A DNA stretch of 64,000 nt, from positions 40,386,114 to 40,450,113 of the forward strand of contig JASDDO010000024.1 in assembly GCA_030015575.1 (NCBI GenBank). Reading direction: 5' to 3'. The notes below the pieces were generated by a model that saw nothing but the letters and a program-made list of their open reading frames with translations, was not told the DNA's origin and did not search any database. This document shows positions 55,013 to 64,000 of this stretch, one piece after another. A program made the translations under genes and the position numbers. The DNA is from Agapanthus africanus (taxonomy: Eukaryota; Streptophyta; Magnoliopsida; Asparagales; Amaryllidaceae). The first letter of the stretch is position 1. The number at the start of each line of letters is the position of its first letter.

Positions 55013-57919
55013 TCACGGATTATAAACCGAGGAATATCTCCAGTCTATATTGTGCTGCTGCGCAAAGCGACTGATCTTGTGGCTTCTGTAAGCTGGCCCG
55101 TTATCGGAGATGATCCGTCGTGGAGTTCCAAACCGATATATGACATGCGTCTTGAAGAAATGGAGGATATTCTTCGTCTTAACTTCTCTTAACGGTACTG
55201 CTTCTGCCCATTTAGAGAAGTATTCAGTCGTCGCCAGGATGAAACGATGTCCTCTAGACGATGCTGGTTCGATAGGGCCGACTATGTCAGTTCCCCACAT
55301 CTCGAACGGCCAGCTAGCCACCGTTGGATGTAATGGATTTGGATGCTGATGGATGAAATCCCCATGAATTTGACATGAGTGACACTGCTTCGCATATTCG
55401 AGGCAGTCCTGAATCATTATGGGCCAGTAGTAGCCCATCCGTTTTATCTTCAACTTCATCTTTGGGCCCGCTTGGTGAGAACCGCAGAGTCCATCATGAA
55501 CTTCCTGGACGACCCTTTTCGCTTCGTCGGGTCCTAAGCATCTCAGCCACAGAGAATCAAATGACCTCTTGTACAGAGTATCATTGACGAAGGCGAAAGA
55601 CAGAGCTCGTTTCATGAGCTGATGTCTTGTGGACGCTTCTTCAGGCATTCGGTGGGACTTGAAGTAATCTATGAAGACTTCTCTCCAATCCTCGGTATTT
55701 TCCCAATCTTTTACTTGCAGGGTTGTCTGCTCGCTCGCTCCCTTTTCTTCGGATGATTCCGGAGATATTTCTGCTGGGGCAAGCACTCGACAGCTTTGTA
55801 CCACGATTCTAACGTCATCGAGGTTCTCGTCAGCCAGTTCTTTAGCAAGTTTGGCCAGTGCGCCTGCTTTGCTGTTTTCCGCGCGCGGTATGCTCTCCAA
55901 AGTATAAGAGGGAATTTGGGTCAACAATTGTTGCACCTTTTCACCGTACTTCACCAACTCCGGTTTGCACGTTTGGTAGTCGCCGTTTACTTGACTAACG
56001 ACCAGTTGAGAATCCCCGTATATGAGGAGGTTTTCAATTCCCATATCGATGGTGATCTCGAGGCCTGCTATCAAAGCTTCATATTCGGCTTCGTTGTTTG
56101 TCCTCGGCTCCGTCAGGGAGAAAGCAAAGCGCATTATCCCTCCTTGTGGAGTTACAAAGATGAGTCCTACCCCCGATTTGATTATAGGGGTATTTTGTTT
56201 GCGCTTCTTCACGGAAGATGCTCCGTCGAAATAAAGCTCCCATCGGGTATTATCACCGTCGATCGCATCAAACGCATGTTCGTCTGGAAGATCGCAGCTT
56301 AAAGGAGAGTCGGCCGGTATCGGATGCTCAGCGAGGAAGTCGGCGATGGCCTGGCCTTTCACTGCCTTGAGAGGTTGATATGTTATCGAGAACTCCATCA
56401 AGAGCAGGGCCCATTTAGCGAGTCGTCCCGTCAACATGGCCTTCGACAACAAGTATTTAAGGGGGTCCACCTTTGAAATAAGACGGACTTCATGCGCCAA
56501 CGCATAGTGTCTAAGCTTTGTTATCGCAAAAATCAACGCCAGGAAATGTTTTTCAATGGGGGAGTAATTGCTTTCTACCCCCAGCAGGACTCGACTTAAG
56601 TAGTAGAGTGCTCTTTCCTTCCCTTGATCGTTCTCTTGTGCCCATAATGCGCCTAAGGAGCCTTCGAGGGCGGTTGTATAAAGAATGAGGGGCTTTCCCT
56701 TGACCGGATCAGCCAACACCGGTAGGTTCTGCAGGTATTGCTTGATCTCGTCTAGCGCGCTTTGGCATTTTTGGTCCCAGACGAACGGGGTTCCCTTCTT
56801 CATCAGGTGGCTGTAAGGACGGCACTTGCCTGAAAGGTTGGCTATAAATCGTCGTATATACGCAAGCTTTCCTTGGAGAGACCGCAGCTGTTTGAGAGTC
56901 CTTGGCAGAGGCATTTCCATGATCGCCTTGATCTTTGACGGATCTATCTCGATACCCCGGTGTCGGACGATGAATCCCAAGAATTTGCCCGAGGAAACTC
57001 CGAATGCACACTTGAGAGGGTTCATCTTCAAGTTGTATTGCCGAAGGCGTTGAAATACGGTCTTCAAATGCTCGAGATGCTCCTCGTATGATTTTCTTTT
57101 AACCACGAGATCGTCGATATAGCATTCGACGATTTCGTGTATAAGGTCATCGAAGATTTTCGTCATAGCCTTTTGGTAGGTGGCACCGGCATTCTTTAAA
57201 CCGAAGGGCATCACCTTGTAGCAGAATATACCCAAAGGAGTCCTGAAGGCGGTGTGCTTCTGGTCTTCGGGATGCATTTTTATCTGATTATATCCTGACG
57301 AGCCGTCCATGAAGGAGAAAACTTCATGAGTGGACATATTGTCTATCATCAGTTCGGTGACTGGCACTGGGAAATCGTCTTTCGGGCAAGCTTTATTAAG
57401 ATCCCTGAAGTCCACACATATGTGCACTGTTCCATTTTTCTTCATCACCGGGATGATGTTGGCGATCCATTCAGGGTATTGAACTTCCTGGATGAAGCCA
57501 GAGTCGATCAGCTTTTTGACTTCAGCATTGATACTCATTTCAAGCTCGAGCCGCATTCTTCTCGGCTCCTGTTTGACCGGTTTGACGTCCGGAGATATCG
57601 CCAATCTGTGCACAGCAATTTCTGGATCTAGTCCCGGCATTTCGGAATAGTTCCACGCGAAGCAATCTTTGTGCTGCAGAAGCACGTCCTTTAACGCAGC
57701 CACCCTTTCTTCAGATAGCAGCTCGCTGATGAATGTCGGTCGCGGGTCATTCGCCGTTCCCAACTCAATTTTCTTAAGGTTATCTGCAGTGGTATGGATT
57801 CCATCTTCCAGCTCTTTTGGCGCTGGTGGGAATTCTGAGATTATCTCATCGTTGTTGTTTTCGAAGCACCAGGGAAGGTCATCCATGTTCTCGGGCTCTT
57901 CCCTTGATATCATTATCAC
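55013..57919 (-). CDS. C reverse transcriptase, dual RNase H and integrase
   Basis: A 968-residue open frame. RT: CVDFRDLNKACPKDDFPVP, FMDGSSGYNQIKM, catalytic YIDDLVVK in place of the commoner Y-x-DD context, and PLKCAFGVSSGKFLGF. Next a Ty3-type RNase H whose catalytic Asp is lost (YTTALEGSLGALWA), then an archaeal-type RNase H with LYFDGASS, NNEAEYEALIAGLE and YGDSQLVV, the hallmark of Tat elements. Integrase follows: HHCC region (VHDGLCGSHQAGP, CHSCQIHGD), WGTDIVGPIEP (first Asp) and IISDNGPAYRS (second Asp); the frame stops before the Glu. The start shown (57919) is the first Met after a TGA; the frame continues upstream. Confidence 0.93.
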   Translation of the reverse strand: MIMISREEPENMDDLPWCFENNNDEIISEFPPAPKELEDGIHTTADNLKKIELGTANDPRPTFISELLSEERVAALKDVLLQHKDCFAWNYSEMPGLDPEIAVHRLAISPDVKPVKQEPRRMRLELEMSINAEVKKLIDSGFIQEVQYPEWIANIIPVMKKNGTVHICVDFRDLNKACPKDDFPVPVTELMIDNMSTHEVFSFMDGSSGYNQIKMHPEDQKHTAFRTPLGIFCYKVMPFGLKNAGATYQKAMTKIFDDLIHEIVECYIDDLVVKRKSYEEHLEHLKTVFQRLRQYNLKMNPLKCAFGVSSGKFLGFIVRHRGIEIDPSKIKAIMEMPLPRTLKQLRSLQGKLAYIRRFIANLSGKCRPYSHLMKKGTPFVWDQKCQSALDEIKQYLQNLPVLADPVKGKPLILYTTALEGSLGALWAQENDQGKERALYYLSRVLLGVESNYSPIEKHFLALIFAITKLRHYALAHEVRLISKVDPLKYLLSKAMLTGRLAKWALLLMEFSITYQPLKAVKGQAIADFLAEHPIPADSPLSCDLPDEHAFDAIDGDNTRWELYFDGASSVKKRKQNTPIIKSGVGLIFVTPQGGIMRFAFSLTEPRTNNEAEYEALIAGLEITIDMGIENLLIYGDSQLVVSQVNGDYQTCKPELVKYGEKVQQLLTQIPSYTLESIPRAENSKAGALAKLAKELADENLDDVRIVVQSCRVLAPAEISPESSEEKGASEQTTLQVKDWENTEDWREVFIDYFKSHRMPEEASTRHQLMKRALSFAFVNDTLYKRSFDSLWLRCLGPDEAKRVVQEVHDGLCGSHQAGPKMKLKIKRMGYYWPIMIQDCLEYAKQCHSCQIHGDFIHQHPNPLHPTVASWPFEMWGTDIVGPIEPASSRGHRFILATTEYFSKWAEAVPLREVKTKNILHFFKTHVIYRFGTPRRIISDNGPAYRSHKISRFAQQHNIDWRYSSVYNP

Positions 57920-57934
57920 GTGACAAGTACGAAT

Positions 57935-58414
57935 TCACTTCCAATCCCAATGCGGAACTGGTTCTTCTTTCGTTGCCTTGGGCTCGTGCTTCTGTGGCGG
58001 CGCTACCCTCCAATTGTCAGACAGAGTGAATTTGCCAAGCTGATACTGATCTTCAACCCAATTTTTGAAGGTGAAGCAGTCCTCGAGAGGGTGCCCTATC
58101 ACTTGGTGATAAAAGCAATAGTCCGGGTGAGAGACTTCGCCTGCTTGTTCAGGGTGTTTAGACTCCGGTAGTGCAAGCATCCGATGTTTTAAAGCGAGGT
58201 CAAGTATTTTCTTCGTCTTGTCCCGAGGAAACGAGTACGCTTGACCCATCTTCTTCATGAGTGATAGATCAATAACGCTCGACTCCCGTTTGCGTGGCTT
58301 CTTAGTCCTGCTTTGTTGCTGTTGAGCGCTTTTTTGGCCTTTCGACTTATTTCTGCTTTTGCGCCGAGCCTTCTTTATAACAGGTTGACAAGGAGCGGCA
58401 TTTTCATCCTTCAC
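57935..58414 (-). pseudogene. C Gag-Pol linker with CxYH...HxxxxC module 3
   Basis: In the same frame as RT, separated by single stops from protease (TGA, TAG near 58430-58485) and from RT (TGA near 57935). It has a basic stretch, then AYSFPRDKTKKILDLALKHR and CFYHQVIGHPLEDCFTFKNW. The module is a second copy of the one at 61190-61496. Confidence 0.8.
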
Positions 58415-58480
58415 GGACTATTGGAGAAGGCGTTGCGTCTTGGATTTCCCACAGATGACCATTTCGCAGTTATGGTCGTC

Positions 58481-59878
58481 TCAGACTTTTTGATCCGCTT
58501 CCCTTATGAGCTTGTCCATTTGTTCTTCGAACGATGGACTGGGCTCTTTTGCATTTGGAACTTTCACTGTCTCAGGATTAGCATCCTCCCATTGAGCATC
58601 CGCTTCTTCATCGAAGTCATACATGACATAGCAGCTGTTTAGTAGCTCTCGTTTCTTTGACAGGATGTATCCAAGTCCTTTCGTCTCCATTCTCCCATTA
58701 GGCAGTTTGCGTTGAGTCCCGGGAACGTTCCAGATTTTGTCATAGAACTTGGCTTTTCGAACGGTCTGCTTGAAGGATATCCCCTGACGTTTCAGCAGCT
58801 TTTTCAAACCCTCTGTATAATATCTGGGAAGACGGATAGGCTGAAGCCTGTCGAGCATAGGATCCGCGCCATTACAGATTTCTTTTTCCACCTTAGTTTC
58901 TTCAGAGCGGTAGAACAGAATTTCTTTCTCGCTTTCTCGCCTGGGAGGGATATAGAACGTTTGCAGCTCTTCTACATTGTAAATATTAAGCGCATCCAGT
59001 TCTTTATGGTGTTTAAGCGGCACTATGGCGACTTGTAGACTTTGCTCTTCGTCAGCAGACGTTCGTATTGAAGGTTGAGCAGAGAATACAGCATGGATCT
59101 CATCTTCCGAGTCGCTACCAAAGACCAACGTAGGAGTGAACAGTCCTGGCTTGTTGTGTTGGGGCGGACCCGAATACACTATCTCCTCTTCCTCCTCGGT
59201 ATCACTGTCGAAGACAGGGATGGTGGCATTAGCTTTATTTTCCGGCTTGTGACACTTCTCCATATCTTCGAAATCCGGTAAGAAGAATTTGGCATCTTCG
59301 TATTTGCGAACCTCGTTCATAGAGAACGGGTTCAGTTCTCCCGTCACGGTATACTCGAAGCCATCTTTAAAATACTTCATACACTGATGTTGTGTAGAAG
59401 GGATGATGTTGTACTCGTGTAACCATGGTCGGCCGAGCAAATCGCTGTAGCATGTCTTGGCGTCTATGACGTGGAACTTAATGTCCGTGACGAGTAGCCC
59501 GAAGCGTAGCGTCAGTATCACAGACCCAAGAGTTCTTGATGACTGGGAGTCGAACCCGGAGATGGTGATCTTGTCACGAGCAAGGTGCTGGACGCTCATG
59601 CAGATTTCTTTTAAGACCCGTACATTGAGGAGATTAACGGAGGATCCATTGTCGATCAGGATTTTGCCTATCTTTATATCGTGACAGTATCCTGAGACAT
59701 AAAGGGGGCGATTGTGCTCGCGCATCCCAAAGAGAAGGTCCTCGTCGTCGAAAGTGACGTCGGCCGTGTGCACTTCCTCCAATTCATCCTTCATCTTTTC
59801 CTCGGCCAGGAAAGCCTGGAATTGCTCCGGATCTTGTAGTGCCTTGATTAACGAATCTCTCGCCTCCTTTGCTAGCAA
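58481..59878 (-). CDS. C aspartic protease region
   Basis: A 465-residue frame. The active site is KILIDNGSSVNLLNVRVL, with Asn in place of the usual Thr or Ser after the catalytic Asp, as in other Tat proteases, and DLLGRPWLHEYNIIPST as the second half. Downstream are acidic repeats (VFDSDTEEEEE, VFGSDSEDE) and FKQTVRKAKFYDKIW before the stop. It would process Gag-Pol. The frame stops just before the module-3 linker. Confidence 0.88.
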   Translation of the reverse strand: MLAKEARDSLIKALQDPEQFQAFLAEEKMKDELEEVHTADVTFDDEDLLFGMREHNRPLYVSGYCHDIKIGKILIDNGSSVNLLNVRVLKEICMSVQHLARDKITISGFDSQSSRTLGSVILTLRFGLLVTDIKFHVIDAKTCYSDLLGRPWLHEYNIIPSTQHQCMKYFKDGFEYTVTGELNPFSMNEVRKYEDAKFFLPDFEDMEKCHKPENKANATIPVFDSDTEEEEEIVYSGPPQHNKPGLFTPTLVFGSDSEDEIHAVFSAQPSIRTSADEEQSLQVAIVPLKHHKELDALNIYNVEELQTFYIPPRRESEKEILFYRSEETKVEKEICNGADPMLDRLQPIRLPRYYTEGLKKLLKRQGISFKQTVRKAKFYDKIWNVPGTQRKLPNGRMETKGLGYILSKKRELLNSCYVMYDFDEEADAQWEDANPETVKVPNAKEPSPSFEEQMDKLIREADQKV

Positions 59879-59935
59879 AAGGGCATCAAGAATGCTGAGC
59901 TGTGAGGGTAGCTTCCTCAGATGCGCTAAGACGTT

Positions 59936-61097
59936 TTAATCCACATTATTCTTCTTTGGCGGGTCCCTGGCGGCTAGCTCTTCCACCACTTGGTCATCTA
60001 AGATGATATCTTCAGAGACCTTTTCTTTCCCTTTATCTTTTCTGTTCGAGGGTTCGAGGTTCTTTTCAGGCAGCGTCCGATTCCGCAGCCGAATATTTTC
60101 GCAGACCTTCGGCCCTTCTTCTTTCCCCAAAGTGGACTCTTTAAAGAGAGGGGCAAGTTCCGGCTCCTCATCAGAATCGCTCCCGAATGTAGGCACTTGT
60201 GACCCGCTGGTGTTAACCATGCGACAATCGCCGGTAGTTCTTTCAAGCCCTTCGGTCGTATTTCTTCGCTCCCGACGAGTTTTACGCTTCCCGTTTAAAG
60301 CGTTGTCGATGAGCAACGTATCCTTGCCACTATCTATCGAAAGCTTTGCACTCTTGAGTGGGGTGCGAAACCTTCTGATGATATAAGCAATAGGAGGGGT
60401 GCATTTCCACTTCACCGGTGATGTTTCTTTCGGAGGATGGTAGCTTCATGCCCATTGATATGGCCTTAGCAAACCTTTTCCTCATCTTGAATTGGCTTTT
60501 GTCGGTAGTGGAGGCATTTTGCTCCAGCGGGATCGTCTCAGCTCTTTCATCAACTCGCTGGCGCTTGGCCCTTTCAAATATGGCCGTCTCGCGTTCTCGA
60601 TCAGCCTTACTTTTCAACCGAGCATCATTAAGGAATGCGTCAATCATTTCATCTGATGGCCCCAGAATTTTTGGTTCATGATCTGCCCCCAGCGTTTCAG
60701 TACAAGGAGTTTCCTCATCGTCTATGAACGAATGGGAAATCACATGACAGCTCGCCACGCATTCTTCAGATTCATCAGATGAACTTTCTCCCTCATCTTC
60801 CTCTTGAAGGACATGATTGAGGAACTCTTGGAGTGTAATGGGAGTCCGTGGTTTCTGGTTGTATTCCTCCAGCGCGTCAATTTGTTTTTGCAAGTCCGCG
60901 CGCTTGTCGCTAGGCTTCACGGGCCTCTTAGATTTCTTCTTCTTCTTTTTCGAAGATTTTGACGGCTGGTTGCGAGTGTTTGGGCCACCACCATCGATTT
61001 TTGGGGCTGGACGTGGCTTCAACATCCCTTCAATAACCTGTGGTTCCAACGGGTTCTTCCACCTAATCACTGGACATGTCTGAAGATCGTTTAGCAT
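59936..61097 (-). pseudogene. C Gag linker with CxYH...HxxxxC module 2
   Basis: Two open pieces (60330-61097 and 59936-60415) joined by a frameshift near 60345. Visible: a lysine-rich run (SSKKKKKKSKRPVK), TPITLQEFLNHVL, an acidic stretch, KRFAKAISMGMKLP, then CLYHQKVSHPTQECKAF. The second piece has VPTFGSDSDEEPELAPLFK, an acidic repeat also present in the protease entry. Confidence 0.75.
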
Positions 61098-61189
61098 CCT
61101 CTTTGTCTTGGCTGATAATACAACCTCCCAAGGAGCTTCTTCAATGACGGAGCATGTTTCCCCCGGCGTATTCGTCCCTTTAGAGGTGG

Positions 61190-61496
61190 GGGGCTACGGG
61201 GGATTCACCTTCCACTTGTCAGATAACGCGAATTTGCCCTATCGGTACTGGTTTTCAAGCCAATTTTTGAAAACGTAGCAATCTTCGATCAGATGGCCTA
61301 GTACTCGATGATAAGGACAGTAGTTGGGCTCGTTGACGTCACTTGGTTGCAATGGACGTTTTGGATCTGGCAGATTTATGAGTCTATTGCGCAATACCAG
61401 CTCGAATAACCTTCTCGTTTTATCGCGGGGAAAAGAGTAAGGACGCCCTAGTCTTTCCTCGAGGTCTACGTATGGGCGCATATTATTTTGACGCAC
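61190..61496 (-). pseudogene. C Gag C-terminal module 1 (CxYH...HxxxxC)
   Basis: RPYSFPRDKTRRLFELVLRN and CPYHRVLGHLIEDCYVFKNW; a TAG replaces the Leu codon found in module 3, after which GKFALSDKW continues. Cys/His spacing suggests a zinc-knuckle-like RNA-binding unit. Confidence 0.8.
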
Positions 61497-61568
61497 AACC
61501 GGCTTCGAGTTGCTCGGTTATTGTTGAGCATTAGCGACGATGATCGCTTTTCCCTTCCCTTTGTCATT

Positions 61569-63752
61569 TTAGGAGTCCGGCTTTGGAAGAGGAGGTTTAT
61601 GGCCCATCTGATCCATCTGCGCTAGCTTGTCAATCAAAGCTTGGAAGATAGTCGGCTTGAAAAACATCATAAATTGCGAGATGGTTGCTTGTGGATCGAG
61701 GGTTCCCACAAACATACCCACTGCGGGAGCTTCTTCAATACGTTGCTTGCACTTCGACCATAAGTTCCGCCACCGTATAGCGTATTGAACCCATGTCTCG
61801 CCTGGTTTTACCCTGGCGTTAATTAGTGCCGTCATCGGGGTGCGCTCACTGGCGCTTGCAAAACCCTGAGTAAACAATAGCTCCATCTCCGCGAAGGTCT
61901 TGATAGAGTCATTCGGGAGCTCAGAGTACCACTCGAACGCCGTATCTGATAAACTTTCAACAAACTGGCGAAGCAAAAGCTTGTCATCACCGCCGGTGTT
62001 GCCGCAGAGTGCCCTGAACTGGGCAACGTGCTGGTGAGGATTGCATGTCCCCTTGTAGACATGGAACTTGGGAATTGTGTAACCCAGCGGGTACTTGATT
62101 TGATCGTACCAACTTGGATATGGCCGCCCTGTTTTTACGACTTGGCCGGCTGCTTCGGTCACATGATGAACCTGTATTTGTTGGGCTATGTACTCATCCA
62201 AATCAGCTTTGGAGATTGTATCCTCCTTAGCTGTTGACAGGGATGGCGGAGGATTCGACGTTTCTCCCCTATCGTCACCAAGGATGATTGGGGGATCTTC
62301 AGCCGGAGGATCTTGTTGTATTATCATCCCTATCATGTCTTGGAAGAGGAGGCTCATACGCTGTATATTGGCTGCTTGTTCAGCAGCCTCTTTGTCCTTC
62401 TTTTCCAATATTCGACGAAGGAATTCGGCGTCGGTTTCTTCCTCTTGGCGTTCATCCGAGGACGTTTCAGGGTTTTCTTTTGGCCCTGTAAGTGCGGCCA
62501 TAGCGTTCATCATCTCTTGTAGCTTTTGCTGTTGCTCATGCGCCTTGGTCACTGATCGGGTAAGCGGTCGATGACCCGTAGATATGCGGATGTCTTCTTT
62601 ACCAGATGCCGCATAGACGGTATGAACTATAATGCCCCCTGACTTAGGGCGTTTGGGTCCACCACCTTGGATATTTGTCACCGGCGCAGGGGTTTTCTCT
62701 GGCCTTCTTCTTTTGTGGGCCGTTGAAGTAGAAGGGGCCGTTGCAGTGGGTACCCTAGCGATCGTTGTCCCTTGCTGTTCAATAGGACGGTCTTTTCCTT
62801 TTTGCACCTTCGTCTTCTTTCGTTGACGAGAGTGATCCGGGTCGATCACGGAGTCTTGAACCCTCCGCCAAACTTTATAAATTCTTGAGGACAGTCGTTG
62901 AGGGGGCTGTTCTTGCTTCGTTTCTAGAACTCTCTCCGCAGGCGGAGGAGATCTTTTCAGTGTAGCGGTTGGAGAATTCTTACGTACCCTCCTCAGCAGT
63001 TCAAAACTGTTCCCAGTTGGAACAGCAGCGTTGACTTCCACCACTGGAGCCGGTGGAGTTAGCCCTGAAGGGGAGTTGCCCCCTGCCTTCCTCACTCGTT
63101 GCCAATGGCGACGTCGAGCATGACGAGCCGTTGGGACTGGCTCGGAGATTGAGACATCTTCTTTTTGCCCCCTGTCTGAATGAGGCGTCGCTGGTGTTAA
63201 CCTCTTAAAGACTGAGGTTGTCTTTCGAGGGGTGATATTCAACCTGTCGAAGACGGATCCTCGAGCAGGGGCAGGAGCAGGAATCGTCAGTCTTGAAAAG
63301 ACTGACTCTTTGACAGGGGAAGCTGTCTTGACGACTTCTGGAGCAGCAGCTATTGCTTTCCTTGGGATAGCCAGTTTAGAGTTCTGATTTAGCCTGGTGA
63401 AAACAGAGGCTGTCGGTTTGGTAGTGGGCGACCCGTTGACAGGGGCCGTCGTAGCAGTGAGCCGGTCGAAGACCGACTTTTTGTTCACTTCCGGTGCAGG
63501 TATTGGCGTAGGGAAGCTTGTAGGTGGGATCATGGTCCCGAAGAACAGGCCAGTGGTGGCTTGGGTCACCTGGTCTACCGGCAGAGAGAGGAAGGAAGCC
63601 GCTTGGGGCCCATATGCTACACCTCCCGGTGAGGTGGAGCGTCCGTTGCAGTGGCATTTCGAGCAGTTGGTGCAGTTAAAGGCCATTGAATCTTGAGTTC
63701 CGCGCCAGGCAAAAGACCAAATCTTAGTAACTGAAAATCCGAAGGCAACCAT
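61569..63752 (-). CDS. C Gag protein
   Basis: A 727-residue frame starting at 63752, 60 bases inside the PBS. N-terminus has a Cys cluster (CTNCSKCHCNGR), then five SVFDRL-like repeats (SVFDRL, SVFTRL, SVFSRL, SVFDRL, SVFKRL) in a proline-rich region, basic and acidic stretches, and the Gag core: YPLGYTIPKFHVYKGTCNPH, FEWYSELPNDSIKTFAEM, GETWVQYAIRWRNLW. SVFxRL repeats are known in plant Tat Gags, function unclear. The start could be a later Met (SMAFNCTNC). Gag forms the particle and binds RNA; the zinc-like modules follow downstream after stops. Confidence 0.9.
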   Translation of the reverse strand: MVAFGFSVTKIWSFAWRGTQDSMAFNCTNCSKCHCNGRSTSPGGVAYGPQAASFLSLPVDQVTQATTGLFFGTMIPPTSFPTPIPAPEVNKKSVFDRLTATTAPVNGSPTTKPTASVFTRLNQNSKLAIPRKAIAAAPEVVKTASPVKESVFSRLTIPAPAPARGSVFDRLNITPRKTTSVFKRLTPATPHSDRGQKEDVSISEPVPTARHARRRHWQRVRKAGGNSPSGLTPPAPVVEVNAAVPTGNSFELLRRVRKNSPTATLKRSPPPAERVLETKQEQPPQRLSSRIYKVWRRVQDSVIDPDHSRQRKKTKVQKGKDRPIEQQGTTIARVPTATAPSTSTAHKRRRPEKTPAPVTNIQGGGPKRPKSGGIIVHTVYAASGKEDIRISTGHRPLTRSVTKAHEQQQKLQEMMNAMAALTGPKENPETSSDERQEEETDAEFLRRILEKKDKEAAEQAANIQRMSLLFQDMIGMIIQQDPPAEDPPIILGDDRGETSNPPPSLSTAKEDTISKADLDEYIAQQIQVHHVTEAAGQVVKTGRPYPSWYDQIKYPLGYTIPKFHVYKGTCNPHQHVAQFRALCGNTGGDDKLLLRQFVESLSDTAFEWYSELPNDSIKTFAEMELLFTQGFASASERTPMTALINARVKPGETWVQYAIRWRNLWSKCKQRIEEAPAVGMFVGTLDPQATISQFMMFFKPTIFQALIDKLAQMDQMGHKPPLPKPDS

Positions 63753-63812
63753 TTACAAACCGCGATTGGTTCGTGAAGACGACACACGAAGTGTGGAGTG
63801 GAAAGAGGAAAA

Positions 63813-63831
63813 GGTCCCACCGGGCGTGCCA
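63813..63831 (-). promoter_or_regulatory. Candidate primer binding site of C
   Basis: TGGCACGCCCGGTGGGACC on the minus strand starts five bases after the 5' LTR end. It begins TGG, as expected for pairing with a tRNA CCA end. I cannot name the tRNA with certainty. Confidence 0.6.
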
Positions 63832-63836
63832 GAATC

Positions 63837-64000
63837 TGTTCCCCTCCGAACGGCGGCCGTGACGCGAGGACGTCTGGGCCTGAGGTCCGGGGCAGATGCT
63901 ATATGGTTTTATCCGTCCACCTCTCCGAAGATGCCAAGTTAATTTATAGCACCGTGTATCGGAGGTTTAGACGGATGCGGCCGATGTAGCAGACTTCGTC
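63837..64000 (-). repeat. C 5' LTR, first 164 bp in the window
   Basis: Starts TGTTCCCCTCCGAACGG and equals 43830-43993 except for two or so substitutions (for example GCCGTGACG against GCCGCGACG). Near identity points to a fairly recent insertion of C. The rest is outside the window. Confidence 0.93.

Larger units (their letters stand above)
43830..64000 (-). mobile_element. C: Tat-lineage Ty3/gypsy element with antisense PMD gene
   Basis: TGTTCCCCTCCGAACGGCGG opens the element at 43830 and recurs at 63837, so LTRs lie at both ends; the right one is cut by the window end. Gag-Pol is on the minus strand (63752 to about 54440) in the order gag, protease, RT, two RNase H regions, integrase. 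Between integrase and the 3' LTR are tandem repeats and a plus-strand PMD gene. Tat elements are known to carry extra, often antisense, open frames and variable tandem repeats in this place. Total length is over 20 kb. Confidence 0.9.

Overview
The window is plant nuclear DNA made almost entirely of nested, mostly decayed LTR retrotransposons. I found no host gene and no rRNA or functional tRNA gene. Plant origin is indicated by Tekay-type chromovirus pol, Tat-lineage pol with a second (archaeal-type) RNase H, a plant mobile domain (PMD) gene, short GT-AG introns, and Ty1/copia elements with a Met-tRNA-type primer site. The density of insertions suggests pericentromeric or other heterochromatin. 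The species cannot be told from the sequence.

Layout. (1) 1-7155: 3' part of a plus-strand Ty3/gypsy element (E1), a decayed internal region followed by a 4.4-kb 3' LTR. (2) 7201-34963: element A1, minus strand, with two long LTRs around a gag-only 1.6-kb interior (TR-GAG-like). Its left LTR is split by element A2. (3) 9568-30554: element A2, a minus-strand Tekay-type chromovirus with 2.9-kb LTRs and a perfect 5-bp target duplication (GAATT). (4) 16206-26458: element B1, a minus-strand Ty1/copia element inside the gag of A2, with 1.89-kb LTRs and a perfect GCAAT duplication. (5) 34964-43829: element B2, a plus-strand, 5'-truncated relative of B1. (6) 43830-64000: element C, a minus-strand Tat-lineage Ty3/gypsy element inserted in the 3' LTR of B2; it runs off the right end of the window. 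Element C carries an antisense (plus-strand) multi-exon PMD gene and a repeat-rich 3' region.

How the parts work together. Each element supplies or has lost gag (RNA packaging), protease, reverse transcriptase/RNase H and integrase. The LTRs hold promoters and termini, and the PBS and PPT prime DNA synthesis. All pol regions carry stops, frameshifts or deletions, so none looks autonomous now. Relative order of events is readable: A1 before A2 before B1 on the left; A1 and B2 before C on the right.

Most interesting observations: (a) A2 shows three sequences with canonical spliceosomal intron borders (in gag, at the gag-protease junction, in the integrase core) whose removal restores conserved family reading frames, and the gag intron is shared by A1; (b) the antisense PMD gene of element C has seven introns of 70-82 nt, all phase 1; (c) the 3' LTR and adjacent region of element C contain at least 33 different short inverted repeats with exactly 3-nt spacers in about 2 kb, apparently a templated palindrome-generating process or a dense RNA fold; (d) B1 and B2 keep a long stem-loop at the same leader position although its sequence has diverged; (e) tRNA-like A-box/B-box modules sit inside the A-family LTRs.
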